A DNA stretch of 64,000 nucleotides from Haloplanus litoreus (GCF_042677945.1 NZ_JBHUDN010000003.1), one strand, 5' to 3'. Counted from the stretch's first letter, positions 32,792 to 42,781 are shown. Notes: generated by a model from the sequence alone, not told the origin. Made by a program: numbers and translations.

Positions 32792-34633
32792 TCACGTCCG
32801 CGCCGGGCCGAGGTGCGTATCGAGGAACTCCGCGATAGCGGAGTACGCCTCGATCCGATTCTCCAGTTTCGTGAAGCCGTGACCCTCGTCGTCGAAGATC
32901 AGTTCGCGGACGGGGACGCCCGCCTCGCGGGCGCCCTCCACGATGCGGTGGGCTTCACTCACGGGCACGCGCGGGTCGTTCTCGCCGTGGAGGACGAACA
33001 GGGGTGCGGCGACGTCGCCGACGTCGTGGATCGGGCTGATCGACTCCAGCAGGTCGCGGTCCGCGTCGAGGGAACCGTACTCGGCTTCGCGGAGTTCGCG
33101 CCGCCAGTCGCCCGTGTTCTCGAGAAACGTGACGAAGTTGGCGATGCCGACGATGTCGACGCCCGCCGCCCAGACGTCGGGGTAGGTGGTGAGCGCCGCG
33201 AGCGTCATGAACCCGCCGTACGAGGCGCCCATCACCGCGATTCGATCGGGGTCAACGGCGGGGTGGTCGTACAACCACTCGACGCCAGCCTTCAGGTCCG
33301 CGACGGAGTCCATCCGCTTTTCCACGTCGTCGAGGTGGGTGTAGGCCTTGCCGTAGCCCGTCGACCCGCGGACGTTGGGTTCGAAAACGGCGTAACCCCG
33401 CGAGAGGAGGTACTGTTTCACCCGACCGAACGAGGGGCGGCGCTGTGACTCGGGACCGCCGTGGACGTCGACGACCACCGGCGTCTCGCCGTGGCCGGTG
33501 TCCATCTCGGGCAGGGAGAAGAAGGCCGGAATCTCCAGGCCGTCGAAGGAGGGGTAGTGGACGAGTTCCGGCGCGACGAAGGAGTCACGCGGAATGCCGG
33601 CGGTGGAGGCTCGGGTCCAGGGCTCCACGTCACCGGTCGTCACGTCGACGACGTAGACGTTGGCGGTGTCGTCGCTGCGGGTGACCGTCAGTGCGAAGCG
33701 GTCGCCGTCCGGGCCGAAGCTCACGCCGCCGGCAACACAGGGCGGAAGGTCGGGCGAGGGGAAGTGGTCCAGTCGCCCGGGTGCGACGAGTTCGCCCACG
33801 CCGAGTTCGGTGTAGCCGTCGACGTTTCGGGTGTAGACCAGACGGCGGGAGTCCTCGTCGATGGCGACGCCGTCGACGTTCCACTCGTCGTCGGCGAGGG
33901 CCGTCGTGTCGTCGGCCGCCTCGACGGGCGAGTGGTCGCCGGTGTCGAGGTCGATCCGTTCGAGCGAGAGCGTGTCGGCGTCGCGGTCGGTGACGAAGTA
34001 GACGTTCTCGCCGTCGGGACCCCAGTTGGCGCTCAGGTGGCGCACGTCGCCGTCGTGGGGAGTCAGGTGCCGGCGCGTGCCCGTCGCCACGTCCAGGACG
34101 TACACGTCCTGATCGAAACTGGAGTGGGACTCGGTGAGGAGGAGTCGTTCGCCGTCGGGGCTCCACCCCGCGACGGAGAGCCAGCCGTCGCCTTCGAAGA
34201 CCAGTTCCGCGTCGGCACCCGTCGCCGTGCGCTCCTGAACGTACACGTCGAAGACGGCGTGCTCCCGGCGGTTCGAGACGAAGGCGAACCGGTCGCCGTC
34301 GGGACTCCAGCCGCCGAACCAGTGTTTCGCGTCGGGGTGCTGGGTCAGGTCCGCGATTTCGCCGGACACGACGTCGAGTCGGTAGAACGTCTCACGTTCG
34401 TCGCCACCGCTGTCACGGCCGACGATCAGTTCCGGGCGCTCGGGCGACCACGAGGCGAAGGTGACTCGATCGTCGAAGAACGTGCGTTGCTCGGGCCATC
34501 CACCGGGTTCGTCGAGGGTCCACACCTGCGGGACGCCCGTGGTGTCCATGAGAAAGGAGAGGCGGTCGCCGTCCGGACCGATGGAGGCGCTGTGTGCGCT
34601 CCGCACGTTGAGGTAGCGCTCGATGTCGAACAT
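32792..34633 (-). CDS. S9-family prolyl oligopeptidase-like serine peptidase
   Basis: 613 residues. An N-terminal beta-propeller (about 1-370) with repeated WSPDG/FGPDGDR sentences is followed by an alpha/beta hydrolase domain: VVVDVHGGPESQ (oxyanion), nucleophile GASYGGFMTLA (about 470), acid HGENDPRVPVSEA and His in DDEGHGFTKLENR. It probably trims oligopeptides or acylated peptides in the cytoplasm. No signal peptide. Length is typical of the acylaminoacyl-peptidase branch. Confidence 0.92.
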   Translation of the reverse strand: MFDIERYLNVRSAHSASIGPDGDRLSFLMDTTGVPQVWTLDEPGGWPEQRTFFDDRVTFASWSPERPELIVGRDSGGDERETFYRLDVVSGEIADLTQHPDAKHWFGGWSPDGDRFAFVSNRREHAVFDVYVQERTATGADAELVFEGDGWLSVAGWSPDGERLLLTESHSSFDQDVYVLDVATGTRRHLTPHDGDVRHLSANWGPDGENVYFVTDRDADTLSLERIDLDTGDHSPVEAADDTTALADDEWNVDGVAIDEDSRRLVYTRNVDGYTELGVGELVAPGRLDHFPSPDLPPCVAGGVSFGPDGDRFALTVTRSDDTANVYVVDVTTGDVEPWTRASTAGIPRDSFVAPELVHYPSFDGLEIPAFFSLPEMDTGHGETPVVVDVHGGPESQRRPSFGRVKQYLLSRGYAVFEPNVRGSTGYGKAYTHLDDVEKRMDSVADLKAGVEWLYDHPAVDPDRIAVMGASYGGFMTLAALTTYPDVWAAGVDIVGIANFVTFLENTGDWRRELREAEYGSLDADRDLLESISPIHDVGDVAAPLFVLHGENDPRVPVSEAHRIVEGAREAGVPVRELIFDDEGHGFTKLENRIEAYSAIAEFLDTHLGPART

Positions 34634-34706
34634 AGCGGTCGTTGGACGGCCGCGACCAAACGTGTTCCCCCGGTCGGCCCCGCTCCGGGGTGTGGCCGGT
34701 CCTGCC

Positions 34707-34967
34707 CTACAGCAGGCCTTCGGCTTTCAGCGCCGCGATCACGTCGTCGACGAGTTCGTCCACGGACTCGTACGGGAACTCCTGGTGGCCATCGAGGTTG
34801 GCGGCAAGTTCCATCGCCGAGACGGAGAAGTCGCCGGCCTCGAACCGCGTGCCCGGCCCGTTCGGAAGCGCTGGGACGAGATCCATCTGGTCGGTTACGG
34901 GGAAGTCGGCGTCTTCGAACGCCGACCGGAACTGCTCGCGGAGTTCGGCCTCAAGCTCGTCGCTCAT
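34707..34967 (-). CDS. MTH865-family small protein
   Basis: 86 residues, acidic. The core sentence FPVTDQMDLVPALPNGPGTR and FEAGDFSVSAMELAANL matches the small archaeal MTH865 family, an EF-hand-like fold of unknown function. ATG 34967. It lies between the glycosyltransferase and S9 peptidase genes. Confidence 0.8.
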   Translation of the reverse strand: MSDELEAELREQFRSAFEDADFPVTDQMDLVPALPNGPGTRFEAGDFSVSAMELAANLDGHQEFPYESVDELVDDVIAALKAEGLL

Positions 34968-35010
34968 GGGAACTCGTGGACGGATCGGGCGGAAAAGCGT
35001 TCCGAAACGG

Positions 35011-36075
35011 TCAGAACAGGCCGTAGTCGGCCACGAGACGGTCGTAGCAGTCGACGTACCGAGAGCAGACGGCATCGTGATCGTACGGGGCGTAATCCTC
35101 GTTGACCGTCCAGTGCTCTAGCTCGGCCGCGGCGACGATTTCGTCGGCGAGTTCCCGCGGACTGGTCACCAGCGACCCACGCGGGTCCGCCTCGACGAGT
35201 TCGTGGGCAGCGGAGTCGGCCTGGTACTCGACGACGCCGACGCAACCACAGGCCAGTGCCCGCAGGAGTTCGGTCGCGAACGGTGCCCACGTGGCCGTCT
35301 GGGCGAAGACCTGTGCCCCCTTGAGGATCGGAACCTGCTCGGCCGGTGGGAGGTCGCCGAGGAACTCGACCCGGTCGTCGATGCGCAGGTCCCGGGCCAT
35401 CCGCTCGGCCGCCGCTCTGGCCGGCCCGTCGCCGATGATCGCCGCGCGCCACTCCCGTCGCCGGAGTTCCGCGAGAGCCAGCAGGAACTCCTCGACGTTT
35501 GCGTGTTCGTCGAGGGAACGGGCGTAGACGATGTCCGCCCGTGGGTCGACGGGAGCGGCCCGAATGCCAGCCAGGTCGACGCTGTCGGGGATCACCTCGA
35601 CGGAGTCGGGGGTGGCGCCACACTCCCGCACCGTCGTCTCGACGGTTCCCGAGGGAACGAACACGGCGTCCGGCGAGCGGGCGGCCCAGTGACGGCGCCA
35701 GGAACTCGCCGTCTCGTCGTCGGGGCGAGTCCACCACTCGGCGACCACGGGCGTGCGACGGAGGCGGGCGGCAGCCTTCGCGGCCGGTACCGCGAGCGTG
35801 GGTTCCGAGGCGACGTGGATTACGTCCGGGCGGACGCTGTTGAGGACGAAGGGCAGTTTCGCGACGAACGCCAGCGGGGAGCGGTCGGCCGTCACGCGGC
35901 GGTAGGTGACGCCGTCGAAGTCGAAGGACGCGTGGTCGCCACCCCACCACTGCTGACAGACGAGAGTCACGTCGTGGCCACGGGCTGCCAGTCGCTCGGC
36001 GACTGCCCGCGACCGACGGGCGTACCAGCCCCCCCCGTGATGGGGCGTCGTCATCGTCACGAACGCGAGGCGCAC
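35011..36075 (-). CDS. GT4-family glycosyltransferase
   Basis: 354 residues, GT-B fold. N-terminal HHGGGWYARRSRAVAERL (about 13-30), central VIPDSVDLAGI, then RSLDEHANVEEFLLAL, AAIIGDGPARAAAERM and the C-terminal nucleotide-sugar site region FATELLRALACGCVGVVEY, where the usual E-x7-E is partly altered. GTG 36075 is chosen because it supplies the first beta strand (MRLAFVTMTTPHH), which would be cut by the internal ATG at 36054. Acceptor and donor unknown; surface or lipid glycosylation possible. Confidence 0.8.
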   Translation of the reverse strand: MRLAFVTMTTPHHGGGWYARRSRAVAERLAARGHDVTLVCQQWWGGDHASFDFDGVTYRRVTADRSPLAFVAKLPFVLNSVRPDVIHVASEPTLAVPAAKAAARLRRTPVVAEWWTRPDDETASSWRRHWAARSPDAVFVPSGTVETTVRECGATPDSVEVIPDSVDLAGIRAAPVDPRADIVYARSLDEHANVEEFLLALAELRRREWRAAIIGDGPARAAAERMARDLRIDDRVEFLGDLPPAEQVPILKGAQVFAQTATWAPFATELLRALACGCVGVVEYQADSAAHELVEADPRGSLVTSPRELADEIVAAAELEHWTVNEDYAPYDHDAVCSRYVDCYDRLVADYGLF

Positions 36076-36204
36076 ACGTCGGGCCACGAGGTGGGTGCCC
36101 AAAAATCCCCACCGTCGGCCGCCGGTCGGCCGATCATCTACCGGGTTCCCGTCACTCGGGAACCGGTACGCAGATTGACGGCCCGGGGGGTCGAACCGGG
36201 GGGT

Positions 36205-36636
36205 ATGTACGACGACATCCTGATCCCGACCGACGGGAGTGAACCGGCGGCAGCGGCCTTCGAACACGCCTGTTCCATGGCCGAGCGCTACGACGCGACG
36301 ATTCACGCCCTCTACGTCGTCGAGACGGACAGCCTCGCCCACGAGGCGCCGGAACTGGCCATCGAGGACCTTCGGGAGACGCTCCGGACCGAGGGCGAGG
36401 CGATACTCGACGACCTGACCGCGCGGGCGACCGACCGCGGTATCGAACTCACGGACGCCATCGTGGAGGGCGTCCCCGAGAACGTGATCCTGGAGTACGC
36501 CGACGAACACGGGATCGACCTGCTGGTGATGGGGACACACGGCCGACACGGCATCGAGCGGTATCTGGTCGGGAGCGTCACCGAACGGGTCGTCCGCCGG
36601 TCGTCGGTCCCGGTACTCGTCGTGGGTGGAGAGTGA
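36205..36636 (+). CDS. Universal stress protein (UspA family)
   Basis: 143 residues. N-terminal MYDDILIPTDGSEPAAAAFE and the ATP-binding signature G-x2-G-x9-G-S/T seen in MGTHGRHGIERYLVGSVTE (about residues 110-128), ending VPVLVVGG. This is the ATP-binding class. Single domain. The stop directly abuts the stop of the convergent DUF420 gene (TGATCA). Confidence 0.92.
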   Translation: MYDDILIPTDGSEPAAAAFEHACSMAERYDATIHALYVVETDSLAHEAPELAIEDLRETLRTEGEAILDDLTARATDRGIELTDAIVEGVPENVILEYADEHGIDLLVMGTHGRHGIERYLVGSVTERVVRRSSVPVLVVGGE

Positions 36637-37260
36637 TCACCCGACGACGCCCGGGACGAAGACGATGGCCGCCTCGATGAACCGCCAACTGTAGACGTGG
36701 TTGAGGAGGAGGTAAGCGAGGACGCCGAGCGAGAGCGAGAGGATCCACGCGCCGGCGGCGATCCGACCGACACGGGCGTGGGCGGTCTCACGGAGTTCCG
36801 ACGGCGTGTGCGTCAACCCGAGGACGATGGCGTAGAGGACGACGGGCACGGAGACGATAGAGAGGATGATGTGGATCGCCAACATCGCGAGGTAGGCGAG
36901 GTAGGGGATCTGCGGGCCGACGAACTCCTTGGTGCCGCCGCCACCGATCTTCGTCAGGTAGAGGACGAGAAAGAAGAGGATGAGCCCGAAGGCGGTCGAC
37001 ATGGCGGCCGCGTGCTTTTTCACCTCGTCGCGGCGGATCCAGCGCCATCCGGCGACCAGACAGAGCGTCGCCGTGGTGTTGACGACGGCGATGGCGTCCG
37101 AGAGCAGGTTCACCTGACCGAGCGAGAGATCTGGGAAGAGCGATGCGGGAACCACGCCCACGAAGGTGCCCACGACGAGGGTGTAGCCCACGACGGAGAG
37201 CACCGCGGTGACGGCGGCGGGGTGATCCTTGACCGGACCGCTTGCACTGGCCGTAGCCAT
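36637..37260 (-). CDS. DUF420-family membrane protein
   Basis: 207 residues with about six helices. TKIGGGGTKEF and the His-containing helices (AIHIILSIVSVPVVLYAIVLG, RVGRIAAGAWILSLSLGVLAYLLLNHV) fit the DUF420 family, often found with heme-copper oxidase and cytochrome assembly genes. No oxidase gene is nearby here. Role unproven. Confidence 0.82.
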   Translation of the reverse strand: MATASASGPVKDHPAAVTAVLSVVGYTLVVGTFVGVVPASLFPDLSLGQVNLLSDAIAVVNTTATLCLVAGWRWIRRDEVKKHAAAMSTAFGLILFFLVLYLTKIGGGGTKEFVGPQIPYLAYLAMLAIHIILSIVSVPVVLYAIVLGLTHTPSELRETAHARVGRIAAGAWILSLSLGVLAYLLLNHVYSWRFIEAAIVFVPGVVG

Positions 37261-37323
37261 ACCGGCGGTCGGGTCCGGATCGGCTTCCCTTTTCCGCTCC
37301 GTCGGCGCGGTCGGGTCGTGGGG

Positions 37324-38373
37324 TCAGATGACGCCCGTCCGGGTGGCGGCCTCGCGGGCGGCCGCCTCGCTGATGCCGTCTCCGAGGATGGTGTACCGGT
37401 CGCGAATGCGGTGGGCCGTGGTCAGCGCCTCGATGATCGTCTCGTCGTCGAAGCCGAGTTCGTCGGCGGTGGTCGGCGCACCGATGACCGAGAGCGCGTC
37501 GCGGATGTCCCGCCACATCCCCTTCTCGCCCTCGTGGAGGTAGGCGACGAGGATGGAGCCGACGCCGACCTGGTGGCCGTGGAGCGCACGGCCGGGGGCG
37601 ATGCGGTCGAGCCGGTGAGAGAAGAGGTGTTCGGCGCCGCTCGCGGGACGGGACGAACCGGCGATGGACATGGCGACTCCGGAGGAGACGAGCGCCTTCA
37701 CGACCACCCACGCGGACTCCTCCAGCCCCTCCTTGACCGAGGCGGCGTTCTCGACGAGCATCTCGGCAGTCATCCGCGAGAGTGCGCCCGCGTACTCGGA
37801 GTACTCCACGTTCTGCAGGCGGTGGGCGAGTTGCCAGTCCTCGACGGCGGTGTAGTTGGAGACGATGTCGGCACAGCCGGCTGTGGTGAGGTCCCACGGC
37901 GCCGCCGCGATGACCTCGGTGTCGGCGACGACTGCGAGTGGCGGGTCGGCGGCGACGCTGTGGCGGGTGTCCCCCTCGGGAATCGACGACCGGCCGCTGA
38001 CGATACCGTCGTGGCTGGCCGCGGTGGGGACGGAGACGAAGCCGAAGCCGAGACGGTCCGCGACCATCTTCGCCGTGTCGATGGGTTTGCCGCCGCCGAG
38101 GCCGACGAGGTAGGTAGCCTCTTCGGCCTCGGCCATCTCGGCGACCCGGTCGACCGCATCGAAGCCCGCTCGCTCGACGGTGACCGTGGCGGGGTCGTTC
38201 CCCAGTTGGTCGCGAACTCGGTCGCCGACGAGGCGGTTCGGCGTCGGACTCGTGACGACCAGCGACCGACCGACCACCGAGAGGTCGTCGACTACGGCCC
38301 CCAGGTCGTCGAGGACGCCGTGGCCCATGACGACGTTCCGCGGGAGTTTGATCCACGTCGACTTCTCGAACAT
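37324..38373 (-). CDS. egsA: NAD(P)-dependent sn-glycerol-1-phosphate dehydrogenase
   Basis: 349 residues. NAD-binding GLGGGKPIDTAK (about 91-102), PTAASHDGIVSG, and zinc ligands in AGCADIVSN (Asp169), SGAEHLFSH (His249) and LHGHQVGVG (about 265-273). It reduces dihydroxyacetone phosphate to sn-glycerol-1-phosphate, the backbone of archaeal ether lipids, and is diagnostic for an archaeon. ATG 38373. An AT-rich stretch at about 38385-38402 serves as promoter. Confidence 0.95.
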   Translation of the reverse strand: MFEKSTWIKLPRNVVMGHGVLDDLGAVVDDLSVVGRSLVVTSPTPNRLVGDRVRDQLGNDPATVTVERAGFDAVDRVAEMAEAEEATYLVGLGGGKPIDTAKMVADRLGFGFVSVPTAASHDGIVSGRSSIPEGDTRHSVAADPPLAVVADTEVIAAAPWDLTTAGCADIVSNYTAVEDWQLAHRLQNVEYSEYAGALSRMTAEMLVENAASVKEGLEESAWVVVKALVSSGVAMSIAGSSRPASGAEHLFSHRLDRIAPGRALHGHQVGVGSILVAYLHEGEKGMWRDIRDALSVIGAPTTADELGFDDETIIEALTTAHRIRDRYTILGDGISEAAAREAATRTGVI

Positions 38374-38437
38374 AGGCACCCTATTTTACCGACGCAGTTA
38401 ATGGGTGAGGTTCGCGCAGACGACCGGGCACTGCCCG

Positions 38438-40213
38438 TCACGCGGACTCGGCTGCCGGCAACGTCAGCGTGATCACGCTTCCGCGGGGTTCCCTCGCCTC
38501 GATTCCAAGGGTACCGTCCGAGAGGCGCACCACCCAGGAGGCGAACAGGAGGCCCAGCCCGGAACTGTGGTGGAGTTGATCGATGTCCTCGTCGAGGTGG
38601 AGGCTCCGGCGCTCGATGTCGGGGATGCCCGGCCCGTCGTCCGCGATCCGAACGACGACCCGGCCGTCGTCACGCCGGTCGACGTCGATTCGGATCGTCG
38701 GCGCGTCGGCGTCGCTGTACTCGACGGCGTTCTCGACGAGTTCGGAGACGGCTGTGGACAGGTCGGGAATCACCGCCGCCACCAGATCGGTCTCTCCGCC
38801 GACTTCGATGTCGGCGTGCGGGTAGTGCGCGCGTGCCCGCCGGACCTGCCGGTCGACTAGCTTCGACACGTCGATCGGAACCGAGTCGGGTGGGTTCGTG
38901 AGCACCTCGACGATCCGGCGTTCCCGGTCGGCCTGTTCGACGATGTGCTCGCCGTACGCCTCGATGCGGCGGAGGGCCGCCTCCTCGTCGTCGACCCGGC
39001 CGCGGCGGATCTCCTCGGCGGTGCCTCGAATCACGTTCATGTCGTTGCGGATGTTGTGACGGAGCCACTGTTCGAGCACCTGCATCTGTCGCTTTCGCTC
39101 CTTTCGCGCGGCGACGTCACGGCCGATGCCGACGACCCGGGATGGCGTCTCGTCGGGATCATCGTTCAGTCGCCGGCTCCGAAATTCGTAGGGGATGTGG
39201 CGACCCTGACGGGTGACGAGTGTGACCTCGACAGTGTCGCTTCCCGTCTCGAAGGCCCGTTCGATCGACTCCTCGATCCGGGGGGTGTCGGCGTCGATGA
39301 ACAGATCACGGACCGTCATCGACGCCAGTTCCACGTCGTCGTAGCCGGTCACTGCCGTGGCGGCCTCGTTCCACCGCAGGAGGTTGCCGTCGTCGTCGAC
39401 GACGTAGAACACGTCCTCGAGGGTGTCGAGGGCACGTTCGACGAAGCGTCGCTCCGCGCGGAGGGCGCTTCGCGTCCGCTGGAGGTCCGTGACGTCGACG
39501 ACGACGGCCTGTCCGATGTTCTCGCCGAAGAAGCGGCCGACTGCCGTCGCCACCTGAACGTGTCGCACCTCGCCGTCGGGACGACGGAGTCGCATGTAGG
39601 TCGGCCCGACCGACACCCCGCGTTCGACGACGGTCGACAGTTCCTGCTCGACGATGTCGGCGTCGTCGGGGTGGACGAACTCGAAAATCGAGTGGCCGAT
39701 GAGTTCGTCGCGCCGCGACAGTCCGAGGAGGTCGAGGGCCGCCTCGTTACACCAGATGGACTCGCCGCTGGCGTCGAACAGGTTGATCGCGACGGGTGAA
39801 ATTTCGACGAGATGACGATACCGCGTCCGGCTCTCCTCGTCCGCCCACGGCTCCTCCTGGTGGATTGCCTCCCGGAGTCGCGAGACGACCCGCTCCGGAT
39901 CGTCCCGCGGGACGTACCCGGTCACGTCGGCCGCGACGGCGTTGGCCGCAATCTCCGGGGACCCCTCGGCCGTAACCAGGACGAACGGAAGCGACGGTCG
40001 GGAGACTCGAATCGAGCGGAGGAGACACACCCCGTCGAGGTCGGGGAGGTTGTAGGCGCTGACGACCCCGTCGACGTCGCCCCCTTCGACGACGTCGAGA
40101 CACCGGGAGGCCGCGTCGACGGTCGTCACGTCGAACCCCGCGTCGGTGAGGAGGACGTCGAGACGGTCGCTCCCGCCGACGAGAACGATGTGACCTTCCG
40201 CCTCGACGACCAT
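38438..40213 (-). CDS. PAS sensor histidine kinase with degenerate receiver domain
   Basis: 591 residues: a receiver-like domain (about 1-120), two PAS domains (about 130-250 and 258-372, with GESIWCNEAALDLLGL and DGNLLRWNEAATAVTGY), a haloarchaeal H-box LEQWLRHNIRNDMNVIRG, and an HATPase domain with N-box VSELVENAVEYSD, G1 ADDGPGIP and G2 SGLGLLFASWVV. The kinase appears competent. The receiver does not: the acidic pocket reads VGGSDR, the phospho-acceptor position is Ala53 (VVSAYNLPDLDG) and the conserved Lys is Arg (GYVPRDD). It is probably a pseudo-receiver used for protein contact. No partner regulator adjoins it. Confidence 0.88.
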   Translation of the reverse strand: MVVEAEGHIVLVGGSDRLDVLLTDAGFDVTTVDAASRCLDVVEGGDVDGVVSAYNLPDLDGVCLLRSIRVSRPSLPFVLVTAEGSPEIAANAVAADVTGYVPRDDPERVVSRLREAIHQEEPWADEESRTRYRHLVEISPVAINLFDASGESIWCNEAALDLLGLSRRDELIGHSIFEFVHPDDADIVEQELSTVVERGVSVGPTYMRLRRPDGEVRHVQVATAVGRFFGENIGQAVVVDVTDLQRTRSALRAERRFVERALDTLEDVFYVVDDDGNLLRWNEAATAVTGYDDVELASMTVRDLFIDADTPRIEESIERAFETGSDTVEVTLVTRQGRHIPYEFRSRRLNDDPDETPSRVVGIGRDVAARKERKRQMQVLEQWLRHNIRNDMNVIRGTAEEIRRGRVDDEEAALRRIEAYGEHIVEQADRERRIVEVLTNPPDSVPIDVSKLVDRQVRRARAHYPHADIEVGGETDLVAAVIPDLSTAVSELVENAVEYSDADAPTIRIDVDRRDDGRVVVRIADDGPGIPDIERRSLHLDEDIDQLHHSSGLGLLFASWVVRLSDGTLGIEAREPRGSVITLTLPAAESA

Positions 40214-40335
40214 GGCGCACGATACCACGCACAGCCACCTAACAGTTGGTGCCGGGAGGTGACCACCGGGCCGGTCGGCGACCGACGGGTGTCGCGGTCG
40301 GTACGCTGATACGGCGGCCGCCCGACCGGTGGCCC

Positions 40336-41634
40336 ATGGACGTGGAACTCACGCGGTCGCGGGTCGACGGACGGGCGCGGGCGCCGCCGTCGAAGAGCTA
40401 CACACACCGGGCGATCCTCGCGGCGGGGTACAGCGATGGCGCCGTCGTCGGCGATCCGCTGGTGAGCGCCGACACGCGGGCGACGATGCGGGCGGTCGAA
40501 GCGTTCGGGGGCCGCGTCGACCGGGTGACCGACGACCGGCAACTCGACGTCGCGGGCTTCGACGGCCGACCGACCGTCCCGGACGACGTGATCGACTGTG
40601 CGAACAGCGGGACGACGATGCGCATCGTGACCGCCTGCGCGGCGCTCGCGGACGGGTTGACGGTGCTGACGGGCGACGAATCGCTCCGGTCGCGGCCGCA
40701 GGGGCCGCTCCTCGACGCGGTCGAACAACTCGACGGCCGGGCCGAGAGTACGCGCGGCAACGGACAGGCACCGCTCGTCGTCGGCGGCGACGTCGGCGGC
40801 GGCGCGGTGTCCATCCCCGGAGACGTCTCTTCACAGTACATCACCGCCTTGCTGATGGCGGGTGCGGTGACCGAGACGGGAATCGAAATCGAGCTGGAGA
40901 CGGAGCTGAAGTCGGCGCCCTACGTCGACATCACGCTCGAAGTGCTGGCGGACTTCGGCGTCGAGGCCGCGGCGACGGAGGCGGGCTACCGCGTGCCGGG
41001 CGAGCAGTCGTACGGCCGGGACGACACCTACGCGGTCCCGGGCGACTTCTCGTCGATGTCGTACCTGCTGGCCGCGGGGGCAGTGGCGGGCGGCGAGGAG
41101 GGCGTCGTCGTCGAGGGCGCCCGACCCAGCGCGCAGGGCGACAGCGCCATCGTCGACGTGCTGGAGCGGATGGGCGCGGACGTGAGTTGGGACCGCGAGG
41201 TGGGGGAGATCACGGTCCGACGGAGCGACCTGACGGGTATCGAGGTGGACGTGGGTGACACGCCGGATCTCCTGCCGACCGTCGCGGTCCTCGGTGCCGT
41301 CGCGGAGGGCGAGACTCGGATCGTCAACTGCGAACACGTCCGGTACAAGGAGACCGACCGCGTGAGCGCGATGGCGACGGAACTGGAGCGTCTGGGCGCC
41401 GACGTGACCGAGGAGCGGGACGTCCTGACGGTCCACGGCGGTGAGTCGCGGCTTCGGGGCGCGACCGTCGCGGGCCACGACGACCATCGGATCGTGATGT
41501 CGCTGGCGGTGGCGGGGCTGGTCGCCGAGGGGACGACCACCGTCGAGGGCGCCGACCACGTCGACGTCTCCTTCCCGGGCTTCTTCGACGTACTTTATCA
41601 TCTCGGAGCCGAACTGATCGAACATGAACGGTAA
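40336..41634 (+). CDS. aroA: 3-phosphoshikimate 1-carboxyvinyltransferase (EPSP synthase)
   Basis: 432 residues. Family blocks in order: APPSKSYTHRAILAA (phosphoshikimate Lys/Ser/Arg), NSGTTMRIVTACAAL (PEP site), SLRSRPQGPLLDA, the mid-protein SIPGDVSSQYITALLMAG, DTPDLLPTVAVLGAVAEG (catalytic Asp), RYKETDRVSAMATEL and GHDDHRIVMSLAVAG. It joins PEP to shikimate-3-phosphate. It overlaps aroC by 11 bases, so the two consecutive pathway enzymes are coupled. Confidence 0.95.
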   Translation: MDVELTRSRVDGRARAPPSKSYTHRAILAAGYSDGAVVGDPLVSADTRATMRAVEAFGGRVDRVTDDRQLDVAGFDGRPTVPDDVIDCANSGTTMRIVTACAALADGLTVLTGDESLRSRPQGPLLDAVEQLDGRAESTRGNGQAPLVVGGDVGGGAVSIPGDVSSQYITALLMAGAVTETGIEIELETELKSAPYVDITLEVLADFGVEAAATEAGYRVPGEQSYGRDDTYAVPGDFSSMSYLLAAGAVAGGEEGVVVEGARPSAQGDSAIVDVLERMGADVSWDREVGEITVRRSDLTGIEVDVGDTPDLLPTVAVLGAVAEGETRIVNCEHVRYKETDRVSAMATELERLGADVTEERDVLTVHGGESRLRGATVAGHDDHRIVMSLAVAGLVAEGTTTVEGADHVDVSFPGFFDVLYHLGAELIEHER

Positions 41635-42781
41635 CCGATTCGGTCGTCTGTTTCAGGTGACGACCTACGGGGAGAGCCACGGGGACGCGATGGGCGTCGT
41701 CGTCTCCGGCTGTCCCGCAGGCCTCGAACTCAGCGAGGAGGACATCCAAGGCGACCTGGACCGCCGCAAGCCGGGTCAGTCGATGATCACCACCAGCCGG
41801 GGCGAGCCCGACGAGGTGCGGATCCACAGCGGCCTGCAAGACGGCTACACCACGGGGACGCCGCTGGGGATGGTCATCCAGAACAAGGACGCCCGGTCGG
41901 GCAAGTACGAGCCGTTCGTGACGGCGCCGCGCCCCTCGCACGGCGACTTCACGTACTCGGCGAAGTTCGGCACGCGCAACTGGGGGGGCGGCGGCCGCTC
42001 CTCGGCGCGGGAGACGGTGAACTGGGTTGCCGCGGGCGCAGTGGCCAAGAAGATTCTCGCCCAGCGGGACGTCGAGCTCAAGGCGCACGTCAATCAGATC
42101 GGCGACATCGAGGCGCCCGAGGTGAGCTTCGAGGAGATGGTCGAACACAGCGAGGACAACGAGGTGCGGTGTGGCCACCCCGAGACGGCCGAGCGGATGC
42201 GCGAGGCCATCGACGAGTACCAGCAGGAAGGCGACTCCATCGGAGGGTCCATCGAGTTCGAAGTTCGCGGCGTTCCCCGGGGTCTCGGCGCGCCGCGGTT
42301 CGACTCCTTTTCGGCGCGCCTCGGGCAGGCACTGATGTCGGTGCCGGCGGCGACGGCCTTCGAGTTCGGACTGGGTCGCGAGGCGCGACGATACACGGGG
42401 TCCGAGCGCAACGAGGACTGGGAGTTCGACGAGGAGGGTGACCCCCGGCCCGTCGGCAACGACCACGGCGGTATCCAGGGCGGCATCACGACCGGTGAAC
42501 CGATCTACGGGGAGGTGACGCTGCACGCGCCGACGTCCATCCCGAAGACTCAGACGACGGTCGACTGGGAGACGGGCGAGGAGAAGGAGATTCAGGTCGT
42601 CGGCCGGCACGACCCGGTGCTCCCGCCGCGGGGCGTGCCGGTCGTCGAGTCGATGCTCGCGCTGACCGTCGTCGACTTCATGTTGCTGGCGGGGCGGATT
42701 ACGCCCGACCGGCTGGACGGCCAACCGGGCGAGTACGACACCGACTACCACCCGCGGAGTCCGGACGACGTCGACTCGTAG
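41624..42781 (+). CDS. aroC: Chorismate synthase
   Basis: 385 residues. Signature blocks GESHGDAMGVVVSGCPAGLE, then RRKPGQSMITTSRGEPDEV, SARETVNWVAAGAVAKKIL and NDHGGIQGGITTGEPI, with the late MLALTVVDFMLL helix. It converts EPSP to chorismate using reduced FMN. Chorismate then goes to the AroQ at 15.4 kb. ATG 41624 lies inside the aroA gene end. Confidence 0.96.
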   Translation: MNGNRFGRLFQVTTYGESHGDAMGVVVSGCPAGLELSEEDIQGDLDRRKPGQSMITTSRGEPDEVRIHSGLQDGYTTGTPLGMVIQNKDARSGKYEPFVTAPRPSHGDFTYSAKFGTRNWGGGGRSSARETVNWVAAGAVAKKILAQRDVELKAHVNQIGDIEAPEVSFEEMVEHSEDNEVRCGHPETAERMREAIDEYQQEGDSIGGSIEFEVRGVPRGLGAPRFDSFSARLGQALMSVPAATAFEFGLGREARRYTGSERNEDWEFDEEGDPRPVGNDHGGIQGGITTGEPIYGEVTLHAPTSIPKTQTTVDWETGEEKEIQVVGRHDPVLPPRGVPVVESMLALTVVDFMLLAGRITPDRLDGQPGEYDTDYHPRSPDDVDS

